Of a stretch of DNA of 64,000 bases, positions 9,648 to 19,062 are shown piece after piece. Source of the stretch: Jiangella anatolica (GTDB lineage: Bacteria > Actinomycetota > Actinomycetes > Jiangellales > Jiangellaceae). The stretch is taken from NCBI RefSeq assembly GCF_003236295.1, contig NZ_POTW01000015.1:37157-101156 (forward strand). Direction: 5' to 3'. Numbering within the stretch: the stretch's first letter is position 1; the number at the start of each line of letters is the position of its first letter. The position numbers and the translations under genes are program-made. The notes below the pieces were generated by a model. That model was not told the DNA's origin. It did not search any database and saw only the letters and a list, made by a program, of their open reading frames with translations.

Positions 9648-10655
9648 TCAGCGCGGCGGCGCGGTGCTGGCGCGGGCGATCAGCCGGGTCGGGACGGTGG
9701 TGACGGAGGGCGGCGCGTCGACGCCGGAGCGCAGCCGCTCGACCAGCGCCGTCGCCGCGAGCCGGCCCTCCTCGCGGACGTCCTGGGCGACGGTGCTGAG
9801 GCCGAACAGCCAGGACAGGTCGTGGTCGTCGACGCCGACGACGGAGAGGTCCTCGGGGATCCGGACGCCGGCCCGGCGGGCCGCGTAGATGAACCCCATG
9901 GCGACCTCGTCGGAGACGGCGAACAGCGCCGTCGGCCGCACGTCGCGGGCGGCCAGCTCCGCGTAGGCGTCCAGGCCGGCCTCGACGGTGAACTTGGCGG
10001 GGACGGTCAGCCGCGGGTCCGGCTCGATCCCGGCCGCACGCAGCACCTCGACATAGCCGAGGCGGCGGTCCGGCGAGACCGGGAAGCCGAGGTGGTCGTC
10101 GGGGTCTCCGCCGGCGAACGCGATGCGACGGTGGCCGAGCTCGACCAGGTGCCGGGTCGCCTGCCGGCCCACCTCGACGTCGTCGACGCGGACGGTGGGG
10201 ATGCCCGGGACGATCGGGCCGACCACCATGACCGGACGGTGCATGGCGTGCAGCGCGGCGACCTCGTCGGTGTCCAGCGGCAGGCTCATGATCAGCAGGC
10301 CGTCGGCCCGCTTGCGCAGCAGCTGGGTGTCGAAGACCTTGCGCCGGTTGGTCTCGACCTCGGACAGGTCGTAGCGCAGCACGTCGTAGCCGTGCGCCGT
10401 CAGCACCTCCTGCGCCCCTTCGAGCACGGCGGTGAAGTACCAGCCGCGCGCGATCGGCGACACGACGGCGACGGCGCCCGTGCGCCCGGTCGGCAACCCG
10501 GCCGCGCTGGGCGACGCGACGTAGCCCAGTTCGGACGCGATCTCCTGCACGAGCTGCCGGGTGGCGGCGGACACCCCCGGCAGCCCGCGCAGTGCCCGGG
10601 AGACCGTCGCCACCGAGACCCCGGCGCGGGCGGCGACGTCGACGATTCCGGTCAC
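9648..10655 (-). CDS. LacI family transcriptional repressor
   Basis: A 335-residue regulator. Residues 1-50 are a LacI-type HTH (IVDVAARAGVSVATVSRALR, with the hinge-proximal ELGYVASPSAAGL); the rest is a periplasmic-binding-protein-like effector domain. It is the last gene of a sugar ABC transport run: its GTG start overlaps the stop of the second permease (GTGA). It probably represses the run through the AAACGTTT palindrome at 14086-14099 and is relieved by the imported sugar. The family is secure; the effector is unknown. Confidence 0.9.
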   Translation of the reverse strand: MTGIVDVAARAGVSVATVSRALRGLPGVSAATRQLVQEIASELGYVASPSAAGLPTGRTGAVAVVSPIARGWYFTAVLEGAQEVLTAHGYDVLRYDLSEVETNRRKVFDTQLLRKRADGLLIMSLPLDTDEVAALHAMHRPVMVVGPIVPGIPTVRVDDVEVGRQATRHLVELGHRRIAFAGGDPDDHLGFPVSPDRRLGYVEVLRAAGIEPDPRLTVPAKFTVEAGLDAYAELAARDVRPTALFAVSDEVAMGFIYAARRAGVRIPEDLSVVGVDDHDLSWLFGLSTVAQDVREEGRLAATALVERLRSGVDAPPSVTTVPTRLIARASTAPPR

Positions 10656-11566
10656 CCCTTGACGCTACCTGCGAGCAATCCGCGCACGAAGTACCGCTGC
10701 AGCGCCAGGAACACGATGACCGGAATCACCATCGAGATGAACGCGCCGGCCGTGAGCAGGTGCCACTCCGTCCCCTGGCTACCCGCCAGCTCGGCGATGC
10801 GAGCCGTCAGCGGGGCCACGTCGCGGGTGCCGCCGACCATCGTGACCGCCACCAGCAGGTCGTTCCAGACCCAGAGGAACTGGAAGATGCCGAACGCGGC
10901 GATGGCGGGCGTCACCAGCGGCAGCATGATCCGCAGGAAGATCGTGACGTGGCCGGCGCCGTCGACCCGGGCCGCCTCGACCAGCTCGGCCGGTACCTCC
11001 TTGAAGAAGTTGTGCAGCAGGAAGATCGCCAGCGGCAGCGCGAAGATCGTGTGCGAGATCCACAGCGGCCAGAACGATCCCCGCATGCCGGCGTCGACGT
11101 AGAGCGACAGCAGCGGGATCAGCGCGATCTGCAGCGGCACGATCTGCAGCGCGAACACCGCGACGAAGATCGTGTCGCGGTAGGGGAAATTCATCCAGGC
11201 GAACGCGTACGCCGCCAGGCACGCGAGCGTCACCGGGATGATCACCGCCGGGATCGTGATGACGATCGAGTTGATGAAGTAGGTCGACAGCGCGGTCGCG
11301 CCGTAGAGCACCTCGTCGTAGTTCTGGAGGGTCAACTCCGGGTTGGTGAACCACGTCCACCAGCCGGTGGTCTTCAGCGACTGCTCGGGCCGGAACGACG
11401 TGAGCAGCAGGCCGAAGGTCGGGAGGGTCCAGAGCACCGCGATGATCAGCGCCGCCAGCGACGCCCAGCGCGAGGTGAGCCGCTTCCTCGCGCGCCCGGA
11501 GATGGTGGCCGGCTCGAGGTGCGACAGCTCCTCCTGGACGGCGGGGGTCGGGATGACGGCGCTCAT
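10652..11566 (-). CDS. Carbohydrate ABC transporter permease (MalG-like)
   Basis: A 304-residue inner-membrane permease with six predicted hydrophobic segments, from LAALIIAVLWTLPTFGLLL to FISMVIPVIVFLALQ. The EAA coupling loop, which contacts the ATPase, is VEAARVDGAGHVTIFLRIML. The ATG at 11566 overlaps the stop of the other permease (ATGA). No ATPase gene lies in the cluster, so the transporter presumably uses a shared MsiK-type ATPase encoded elsewhere, as is usual for actinobacterial sugar importers. Confidence 0.93.
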   Translation of the reverse strand: MSAVIPTPAVQEELSHLEPATISGRARKRLTSRWASLAALIIAVLWTLPTFGLLLTSFRPEQSLKTTGWWTWFTNPELTLQNYDEVLYGATALSTYFINSIVITIPAVIIPVTLACLAAYAFAWMNFPYRDTIFVAVFALQIVPLQIALIPLLSLYVDAGMRGSFWPLWISHTIFALPLAIFLLHNFFKEVPAELVEAARVDGAGHVTIFLRIMLPLVTPAIAAFGIFQFLWVWNDLLVAVTMVGGTRDVAPLTARIAELAGSQGTEWHLLTAGAFISMVIPVIVFLALQRYFVRGLLAGSVKG

Positions 11567-12528
11567 CGGTACTCCGCCTTTCGCATCTGCCGGACGTTGT
11601 AGACGACGATCGGCACCACCAGCACGAACAGCACGACGGCCAGCGCGGACGCGATGCCCGTGTTCAGAGTCCGGAAGCCCTGCGTGTAGAACTCGTACGA
11701 GATGACGCTGGTCCCGAACTGGCCGCCGGTCATGGTGCGGACGATGTCGAAGACCTTGAGCGTGCCGATGGCGATGGTCGTCAGCACCACCACGAGCGCG
11801 GGCCGGATGCTCGGCACCGTGATGTAGCGGAACATCCGCACACCGGTGAGGCCGTCGAGCTGGGCCGCTTCGGTGATGTCGGACGGGATCGCCTTGATGG
11901 CCGCCGACAGCACCGTCATGGCGAAGCCGGCCTGGACCCACACCATGATGACGATGAGGAACAGCGTGTTCCACGGCTCACCGATGAGGAACTGCCGTGG
12001 CTCCGCGCCGAGCCAGACGAGCACCTGGTTCAGCAGGCCGATCTGCTCGATGCCCTGCTGGTCCGGCCGGAACTCATAGACGAACTTCCAGATGATCGAC
12101 GCGCCGACCAGCGAGATGGCCATCGGCAGGAAGATCACCGCCTTGGCTGCCGCCTCGACGCGGCTGCGGTCGACCAGCACGGCGTACACCAGTCCGATGA
12201 ACGTCGACAGGACCGGCGTCAGGAACACCCAGATCGCGGTGTTCCGCAGCACCGTGATCATCGCGTCGTTGGTGAAGACGAACTGGTAGTTGTCCAGCCC
12301 GACGAAGTTCTCCGCCGTGCGGTCGAAGAACGACTGGTAGCCCGTGCGGATGGCCGGGTAGATCAGCCCGACCGTCAGGAGCAGCAACGCCGGCACCATG
12401 AACGCCAGCGACTGCCAGAGGTCGGCGCGCCGCCGGGCTCGGCCGGCGACCAGCAGGACCAGGCCCATCAGCGCGACGAACAGCGCGATCGCCAGCACCA
12501 TCTGCACGAGCTTCTCGGAGTTGTCCAC
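11563..12528 (-). CDS. Carbohydrate ABC transporter permease (MalF-like)
   Basis: A 321-residue permease partner of the MalG-like protein, with an extra N-terminal membrane segment (VLAIALFVALMGLVLLVAG), then LAFMVPALLLLTVGLIYPAI, and the EAA loop TEAAQLDGLTGVRMFRYITV. The start is a GTG with AGGTGG about six bases upstream. It lies 155 bases downstream of the binding-protein gene, and that gap is filled by a large nested hairpin (12569-12676) likely to lower permease expression relative to the binding protein. Confidence 0.93.
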   Translation of the reverse strand: MDNSEKLVQMVLAIALFVALMGLVLLVAGRARRRADLWQSLAFMVPALLLLTVGLIYPAIRTGYQSFFDRTAENFVGLDNYQFVFTNDAMITVLRNTAIWVFLTPVLSTFIGLVYAVLVDRSRVEAAAKAVIFLPMAISLVGASIIWKFVYEFRPDQQGIEQIGLLNQVLVWLGAEPRQFLIGEPWNTLFLIVIMVWVQAGFAMTVLSAAIKAIPSDITEAAQLDGLTGVRMFRYITVPSIRPALVVVLTTIAIGTLKVFDIVRTMTGGQFGTSVISYEFYTQGFRTLNTGIASALAVVLFVLVVPIVVYNVRQMRKAEYR

Positions 12529-12568
12529 GTGTCACCACCTCGGGATACAAGGGGACGAGGGCACCCGC

Positions 12569-12676
12569 GAGGCGCGGACGAGCGGGATGTGGAGCCGGCG
12601 TCTAAAGAGCGTTTCGTGGCATGCTTCTCCGCCACGAAACGCGGAGCCAGCGGAACATCCCGCTCGTCCGCGCCTC
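12569..12676 (-). promoter_or_regulatory. Large nested inverted repeat between binding-protein and permease genes
   Basis: The outer arms 12569-12590 and 12655-12676 are perfect 22-base complements. Inside them a second perfect pair, 12609-12620 and 12631-12642 (gcgtttcgtggc / gccacgaaacgc), forms a 12-base stem with a 10-base loop. It begins 7 bases after the binding-protein stop. In mRNA it would fold into a very stable intercistronic structure, either a partial terminator or a 3'-end stabiliser that sets a high ratio of binding protein to permease, as known for malE-malF intergenic structures in enterobacteria. There is no T tract, so full termination is less likely. Confidence 0.75.
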
Positions 12677-12683
12677 ACCCCTC

Positions 12684-14048
12684 TTACGGCCAGGCGTCTT
12701 CGATGGCGTCGACCGTCTCCTGCGTCTCGGCGCCGGTGATCCAGTTGACCATCCCGGTCCAGAACGCGACGGTCCCGACCTCGGCCGGCATCAGGTCCGA
12801 CGCGTCGAACCCGAACACCGCCTCGGGGTCCGCGATGATCTCGGCCGACAGCTGGTTGACCGGGCTGTCGTACGCGTCGACCGGCACGGTCCGGTTGGCG
12901 GACACGAAGTTGCCCTTGCTCGCGCGCTCGGCGTGCCAGTGGTCGGTGGACAGATAGGTCTGGAACGCCTGGACCTCCGGGCGCTCGGCGAACGCCGCGA
13001 CGAACTCGCCGCCGCCCAGCACCGGGTTGCCGTGCTCGGGGTTGATGCCCGGCAGGTAGAACGCGTATACGTCGCCGTCCTCGGCCACCTCGACGCCGTC
13101 GCCCCAGTTGGCCTGGTAGAACGACGCCTGACGGTGCATCCAGCAGTTGCCGTCCAGGATCGGCAGGCCGCCGTCCTCGAACCGCGTGGTGGCGATGCTG
13201 GTGACATCACCGAGGCCACCGTTGACGTACTGGTCGTTCTTGAGGATCTGGGCCACAGTGTCGAACGCCTCGACCACCTGCGGGTCGTTGAACGGGATCT
13301 CGTGGTTGTACCACTGCCGGTAGACGTCGATGCCCGCGGTGCGAAGCATGACCTCCTCGACCCAGTCGGTGCCCGGCCAGCCGGTGGCGTCGCCGGAGCC
13401 GAAGCCGGCGCACCACGGCATGCCGCCGTCGGCGACGATCTGGTCCGAAAGCGCGATCAGGTCGTCCCACGTCTCCGGGATCTCGTAGCCGGCCTCCTCG
13501 AACGCCGACGGCGAGTACCAGACGAACGACTTGACGTTCGCCCCGAACGGCGTGCCGTAGTAGGTGCCGTCGACGGTGCCGTAGTCGACCCACGCCGGGT
13601 CGAAGGACGCCTCGACGTTGGCCCGTGCCTCGTCGGGGACGGGGATGACGGCGTCGAAGTCGCGGACCAGCGTGGCCAGCAGGCCAGGCTGCGGGATGAT
13701 CGCCAGGTCGGGCGGCGAACCGCCTTGGACGCGCACGGGCAGCTGCGCCTCGAACTCGTCGGAGCCCTCGTAGACCACCGTCATGCCGGTGCACTCCTCG
13801 AACGCGTCGAACGACGCCTCGAGCGGCGCGTCCTCCGGCGCGACGATGGTGCTGTAGACGGTCACCGAGGTGCCGTCGAGGTCGGTGAAGTCCTCCGCGA
13901 ACGCACAGTCACCGCCGCCGCCGGTCTCGCCGCCGCCCGCATTGTCATCACCGCCGTCGTCGTCGCCACCGCACGCGGCCAGCACGAGCGACACGCTCGC
14001 AGCGAGGCCGACGGCCGCCCACCCCTTGCGGGCGCTGCTCATCGCCAT
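12684..14048 (-). CDS. Sugar ABC transporter substrate-binding lipoprotein
   Basis: A 454-residue extracellular solute-binding protein (family 1). The signal ends in a lipobox, VLAAC, with Cys26 as the lipidation site, followed by an acidic/glycine linker. The mature part has typical MalE-like motifs (GGSPPDLAIIPQPG, WDDLIALSDQIVADG, PWCAGFGSGDATGWPGTDW). The ATG at 14048 follows GGAGGGA nine bases upstream; the earlier ATG at 14066 would overlap that site, so I reject it. First gene of the run (binding protein, MalF, MalG, LacI). The ligand is unknown, probably an oligosaccharide or glycoside. Confidence 0.9.
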   Translation of the reverse strand: MAMSSARKGWAAVGLAASVSLVLAACGGDDDGGDDNAGGGETGGGGDCAFAEDFTDLDGTSVTVYSTIVAPEDAPLEASFDAFEECTGMTVVYEGSDEFEAQLPVRVQGGSPPDLAIIPQPGLLATLVRDFDAVIPVPDEARANVEASFDPAWVDYGTVDGTYYGTPFGANVKSFVWYSPSAFEEAGYEIPETWDDLIALSDQIVADGGMPWCAGFGSGDATGWPGTDWVEEVMLRTAGIDVYRQWYNHEIPFNDPQVVEAFDTVAQILKNDQYVNGGLGDVTSIATTRFEDGGLPILDGNCWMHRQASFYQANWGDGVEVAEDGDVYAFYLPGINPEHGNPVLGGGEFVAAFAERPEVQAFQTYLSTDHWHAERASKGNFVSANRTVPVDAYDSPVNQLSAEIIADPEAVFGFDASDLMPAEVGTVAFWTGMVNWITGAETQETVDAIEDAWP

Positions 14049-14085
14049 GTCTCTGTCTCCCTCCATGCATGTCCTAGTGCATGAA

Positions 14086-14099
14086 CGAAAACGTTTACG
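14086..14099. promoter_or_regulatory. LacI-family operator
   Basis: The near-palindrome cgaaaacgtttacg with the core AAACGTTT matches the operator pattern of LacI-family sugar repressors. It sits 38 bases upstream of the binding-protein ATG, in a position to block its promoter, and a LacI gene is the last member of the same run. A second inverted repeat, ttacggc/gccgtaa (14119-14138), lies just upstream and may be part of the promoter or a second site. Confidence 0.7.
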
Positions 14100-14184
14100 C
14101 TCGAAAAATGCAAGAGGCTTACGGCAACTTCGCCGTAACGATTACGTCACGTCGCGCCGGGACTGTGAGGTGTCACACTGCCGG

Positions 14185-15864
14185 TCAGGCGTGCCGGCGG
14201 GACGCGACCACGCGGAAGCGCGACGCGACGAACGCGGCGTCGGTGAGCGCCGCGTTGGCGGCGGGGTTGGCGCCGGTGCCGTGGAAGTCGGAGAACGCGG
14301 CCGACTGGTTGACGAAGACACTGCCGGTCAGGTTGATCGACAGCGGGACGCCGGCCTCGATCGCGGCCGCCTCGGCGGCGTCGAGCACGGCCGGGTCGGT
14401 GGAGTACACCGACGCGGTCATGCCGCCGTGCTCGCGGACGGACGAGGCGAACCGGTCCAGCGCCTGCTCGGTCGAGTCGGCGGCGATGAGGAACGAGACC
14501 GGGCCGAAGCACTCGGCGGCGTAGCGGTCCTCGTCGGAGACGTCGACGGCGACGACGGCGGGCGTGCGGACGGTGGCGTCGGGCCAGGCCGGGTGGACGA
14601 TCGTCCGCGCGGCAAGGACGGTGCCGTCGTCGCCGGCCAGCGCGTCGACCCGGCCACGAACGCCGTCGTTCACCACGGCGCCGAGGATCTCGACCGCGCG
14701 CGCGTCGTCGCCGAGCAGCTTGTCGATCGCGCCCGCCAGCGCCGCGCCGAACTCGTCGAAGGTGATCTTGCCCTGGTCGGTGAGGACGCCGTCGCGCGGC
14801 ACGAACACGTTCTGCGGCGCGGTGCACATCTGGCCGGTGTAGAGGCTGAGCGAGAACGCGAGGTTGCCGACGAGGCCGCGCAGGTCGTCGGTGGAGTCGA
14901 CGACGACGGTGTTCAGCCCGGCCTTCTCGGTGAACACGACGGCCTGCCGGGCGTGCTCCTCCAGCCAGGTCCCGAACGCGGTGGATCCGGTGTAGTCGAC
15001 GATGCGCACCTCGGGCCTGACGGCGAGCACCGCGGCCAGCCTGTCGCCCGGCTCCTCGGCGGCGAGCGTGACGAGCCCGGGGTCGAAGCCGTACTCGCCG
15101 AGCACGTCGCGGATCGTCTGCACGGTGATGGCCAGCGGCAGGACGGCGTTCGGGTGCGGCTTGACGACGACGGCGTTGCCGGTGGCCAGCGACGCGAACA
15201 GGCCCGGCCAGGAGTTCCACGTCGGGAACGTGTTGCAGCCGATCACCAGCGCGACGCCGCGCGGGACCAGATGGAACGTCTTGGTCATCCGCAGCGGCTC
15301 GCCCTTGGCCGGCTTCTCCCATTGCGCCTCGGCGGGGATCCGCGCCTGCTCGGCGTGCGCGTAGGCGACGGCCTCCAGCGCACGATCCAGCGCGTGCGCG
15401 CCGCCGGCCTGGAACGCCATGACGAACGCCTGGCCGGACGTGTGCATGACCGCCTGGGCCAGCTCGAAGATCCGCCCGTGCAGCCGGGACAGCGCCTCCA
15501 GGCAGACCGCGGCGCGGGCGTCCGGGCCGGCGTCGCGCCAGGCTGGGATGGCCGCCTGGGCCGCGGCCAGCAGCGTGCCGACAGCCTCGTCGGTGGCCGG
15601 GACCCGCGGGTAGCGGACGCCGAGCTCGGGGCCGAACGGGCTGGTCTCGCTCGCGACGACGCCGTCGGCGCCGGGCGTCGTGAGCGGGAAGTCGGCGCCG
15701 AGGTGCGCGTCATGCGCGGCTTGGCCGTCGGCGGCCGCTGTCTCGCCGTAGACGCGCGGACTCGGCGACTCCGGGTAGGCGGAGAAGTACGTCCGCTCGG
15801 CGATGGCCTGCTCGGCCCGGCCGAGGAGGTCGCGGTGGCGTTCGATCAGACTGCCCAGCGACAT
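14185..15864 (-). CDS. paaN: Phenylacetic acid degradation protein PaaN
   Basis: A 559-residue aldehyde-dehydrogenase-fold protein of the actinobacterial PaaN group, which acts on the ring-opened semialdehyde in the phenylacetyl-CoA pathway (3-oxo-5,6-dehydrosuberyl-CoA semialdehyde in the Escherichia coli scheme). It has ALVIGCNTFPTWNSWPG, NAVVVKPHPNAVLPL and YTGQMCTAPQN (catalytic Cys). It is longer than ordinary ALDHs because of an N-terminal helical extension. GGAGGT precedes the ATG. It is divergent from the paaH-paaI gene across a 96-base region holding a perfect inverted repeat. The core oxygenase genes paaABCDE and paaK are not in the window. Confidence 0.88.
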   Translation of the reverse strand: MSLGSLIERHRDLLGRAEQAIAERTYFSAYPESPSPRVYGETAAADGQAAHDAHLGADFPLTTPGADGVVASETSPFGPELGVRYPRVPATDEAVGTLLAAAQAAIPAWRDAGPDARAAVCLEALSRLHGRIFELAQAVMHTSGQAFVMAFQAGGAHALDRALEAVAYAHAEQARIPAEAQWEKPAKGEPLRMTKTFHLVPRGVALVIGCNTFPTWNSWPGLFASLATGNAVVVKPHPNAVLPLAITVQTIRDVLGEYGFDPGLVTLAAEEPGDRLAAVLAVRPEVRIVDYTGSTAFGTWLEEHARQAVVFTEKAGLNTVVVDSTDDLRGLVGNLAFSLSLYTGQMCTAPQNVFVPRDGVLTDQGKITFDEFGAALAGAIDKLLGDDARAVEILGAVVNDGVRGRVDALAGDDGTVLAARTIVHPAWPDATVRTPAVVAVDVSDEDRYAAECFGPVSFLIAADSTEQALDRFASSVREHGGMTASVYSTDPAVLDAAEAAAIEAGVPLSINLTGSVFVNQSAAFSDFHGTGANPAANAALTDAAFVASRFRVVASRRHA

Positions 15865-15882
15865 CGCGGGACCTCCACAGCG

Positions 15883-15921
15883 TGTGACAGACTAGCGCGC
15901 AGTTGCCCCAACTCTGTCACA
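15883..15921. promoter_or_regulatory. Inverted-repeat operator between paaN and paaH-paaI
   Basis: TGTGACAGA at 15883-15891 and its exact complement TCTGTCACA at 15913-15921 flank 21 bases in the divergent promoter region of the Paa genes. The position suggests a site for a pathway repressor (PaaR of the TetR family controls paa genes in some bacteria), able to act on both directions. No regulator gene lies next to it. Confidence 0.55.
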
Positions 15922-15960
15922 TCGACCCGCTGCCCGTCCATGAGGGGAGACACTCGGACC

Positions 15961-17858
15961 ATGGACGCGATCGCACGCTCGGTGCCCGTCGGCATCGTCG
16001 GCGCCGGGACGATGGGGGCCGGCATCGCCCAGGTCGCCGCGGCCGCCGGGCACGAGGTCCGGATCCACGACGCGGCCGAGGGCGCCGCGGCGGCCGCCGT
16101 CGAGGCGATCTTCCAGCGGCTGGCCCGGCTGGTCGACAAGGGCACGATGCTGGCCGATGAGGCCGAGGACGCCGCCACCCGGCTGCGCCCGGCCGGGCCG
16201 CTGGAGGACCTGGCCGGCTGCGGGCTGGTGATCGAGGCGGTGGCCGAGGACCTGGAGGTCAAGCGGGCGCTGTTCACCGGGCTGGAGGCGGTCTGCGGGC
16301 CGGACGCCGTGCTGGCGACGAACACGTCGTCGCTGTCGGTCGACGCGATCGCCGAGTCGCTCGCGCAACCCGGCCGGGTGGCCGGGCTGCACTTCTTCAA
16401 CCCCGCGCCCCTGCTGCCGCTGGTCGAGGTCGTCAGCGGCGCCCGCACGGACCCCGGCGTCGCGGACCTGCTGGTGGCGACGGCGGCGGCCTGGGGCAAG
16501 ACACCCGTGCGGGCGGCGTCGACGCCGGGCTTCATCGTGAACCGGGTGGCCCGGCCGTACTACGGCGAGGCGTTCCGGCTGCTGGAGTCCGGCCGGGTCG
16601 ACGCGGCGACGATCGACGCGCTGCTGCGCGAGTCCGGCGGCTTCCGGATGGGCCCGTTCGAACTGGCCGACCTCATCGGCCACGACGTCAACCTGGCGGT
16701 CAGCCGGTCGGTGTGGGAGGCGTTCGGCCGCGACCCGCGGTTCACCCCGTCGGTGCTGCAGGAGCGGCTGGTCGCCGACGGGCGCCTGGGCCGCAAGACC
16801 GGCCGCGGCGTCTACGCCGACGACGAGCCGCGTCCGGCGCCGTCGACGGCGGAGCCGGTCAGCGGCACGGTGGCGATCTGGACCGGCGCCGGCGGGTTCG
16901 ATCCGTCCGTCCCCGGCTGGACCATGAGCGGCGACGACGTCGAGCTGCGGCTCACCGACGGGCGGACCGCGGCGCAGCGCACCGGCGGCGGGCCGCGCAC
17001 CGTCGTGCTGGTCGACGTGACGCTGGACCGGTCGCCGGCCCGCGTCGGCATCGCGGCGCCGGAGCACGCGCCGAAGGAGCACGTCGAGGCGGCGGTCGGG
17101 TTCCTGCAAGGGCTCGGCCTGGAGGTGACGGTGCTGCCGGACCTGCCCGGCCTGGTGGTGGCCCGGACGGTGGCGACGCTGGCCGCCGCGGCCGCCGACG
17201 CCGTCGACTCCGGCGTCGCGACGGCCGAGGACGTCGACACCGCGATGCGCCTCGGCGTGAACTACCCGCGCGGCCCGTACGAGTGGGGCGCGGCGCTGGG
17301 CTGGAACTGGGTCGCCGGAGTGCTGGACGCGCTGGCCGCCACCGAGGACCCGGGCCGCTACCGGGTCTCGCCCGAACTGCGCCGACGCGCCCGCGAGGCC
17401 GACGGGTGGCGCGACGACGCCGAGGTGGTCGAGCGCGACGAGCTGGCGCGGCGCGCCGCCGACGCGATGTGGGCCGACGACGCCGCGTCACAGGCCCTCG
17501 GGATGACTGTCGAGCAGGTCAGCGCCGGGCACGCCGTCGTGACGATGCGGGTCCGGCCGGACATGGTGAACGGCCACGGCATCTGCCACGGCGGCCTGGT
17601 GTTCACGCTGGCCGACAGCGCGTTCGCCGTCGCGTGCAACACCCACAACCGCCGCACGGTCGCGTTCGGCGCGGACATCACGTTCCTGGCGCCCGCACAC
17701 GAGGGCGACCTGCTCCGCGCCGTCGCCCACGAGCGCCACCGCTCCGGCCGGACCGGGATCTGCGACGTCACCGTGTACCGCGACGACGTCGCGATCGGGG
17801 AGTTCCGCGGCCGGTCGCGGGAGATCCCCGGCACGCTGGTGGCCGACGAGGAGGAGCC

Positions 17859-17862
<4 letters not shown>
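15961..17862 (+). CDS. Fused 3-hydroxyacyl-CoA dehydrogenase (PaaH) and thioesterase (PaaI)
   Basis: One uninterrupted frame of 633 residues carries two enzymes. Residues 1-285 are the NAD-binding and first C-terminal domains of a PaaH-type dehydrogenase ([16 protein letters not shown] with the dinucleotide glycines at 14-19; [29 protein letters not shown]). Residues about 400-480 form the second C-terminal domain ([18 protein letters not shown]). From about 510 a hotdog thioesterase follows, with the PaaI motif [10 protein letters not shown] then [13 protein letters not shown]. PaaH oxidises 3-hydroxyadipyl-CoA; PaaI hydrolyses stalled aryl-CoA intermediates. These are normally separate proteins. 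No stop occurs between them, so a true fusion is predicted. The ATG at 15961 is preceded by GAGGGGA. The thiolase gene overlaps its stop. Confidence 0.87.
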
Positions 17863-19058
<1,196 letters not shown>

Positions 19059-19062
19059 GCGG

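Noticed and set aside
12529..12957. Plus-strand frames in and around the nested hairpin (12529-12957 and 12621-14084)
   Set aside because: They are antisense to the binding-protein gene, have no family pattern, and arise from the hairpin and GC-skewed shadows.
14164..14177. TGTGA-N4-TCACA as a possible CRP-type site
   Set aside because: The spacer is 4 and not 6 bases, and it lies past the paaN stop with no promoter nearby; kept only as a possible relative of the Paa inverted repeat.
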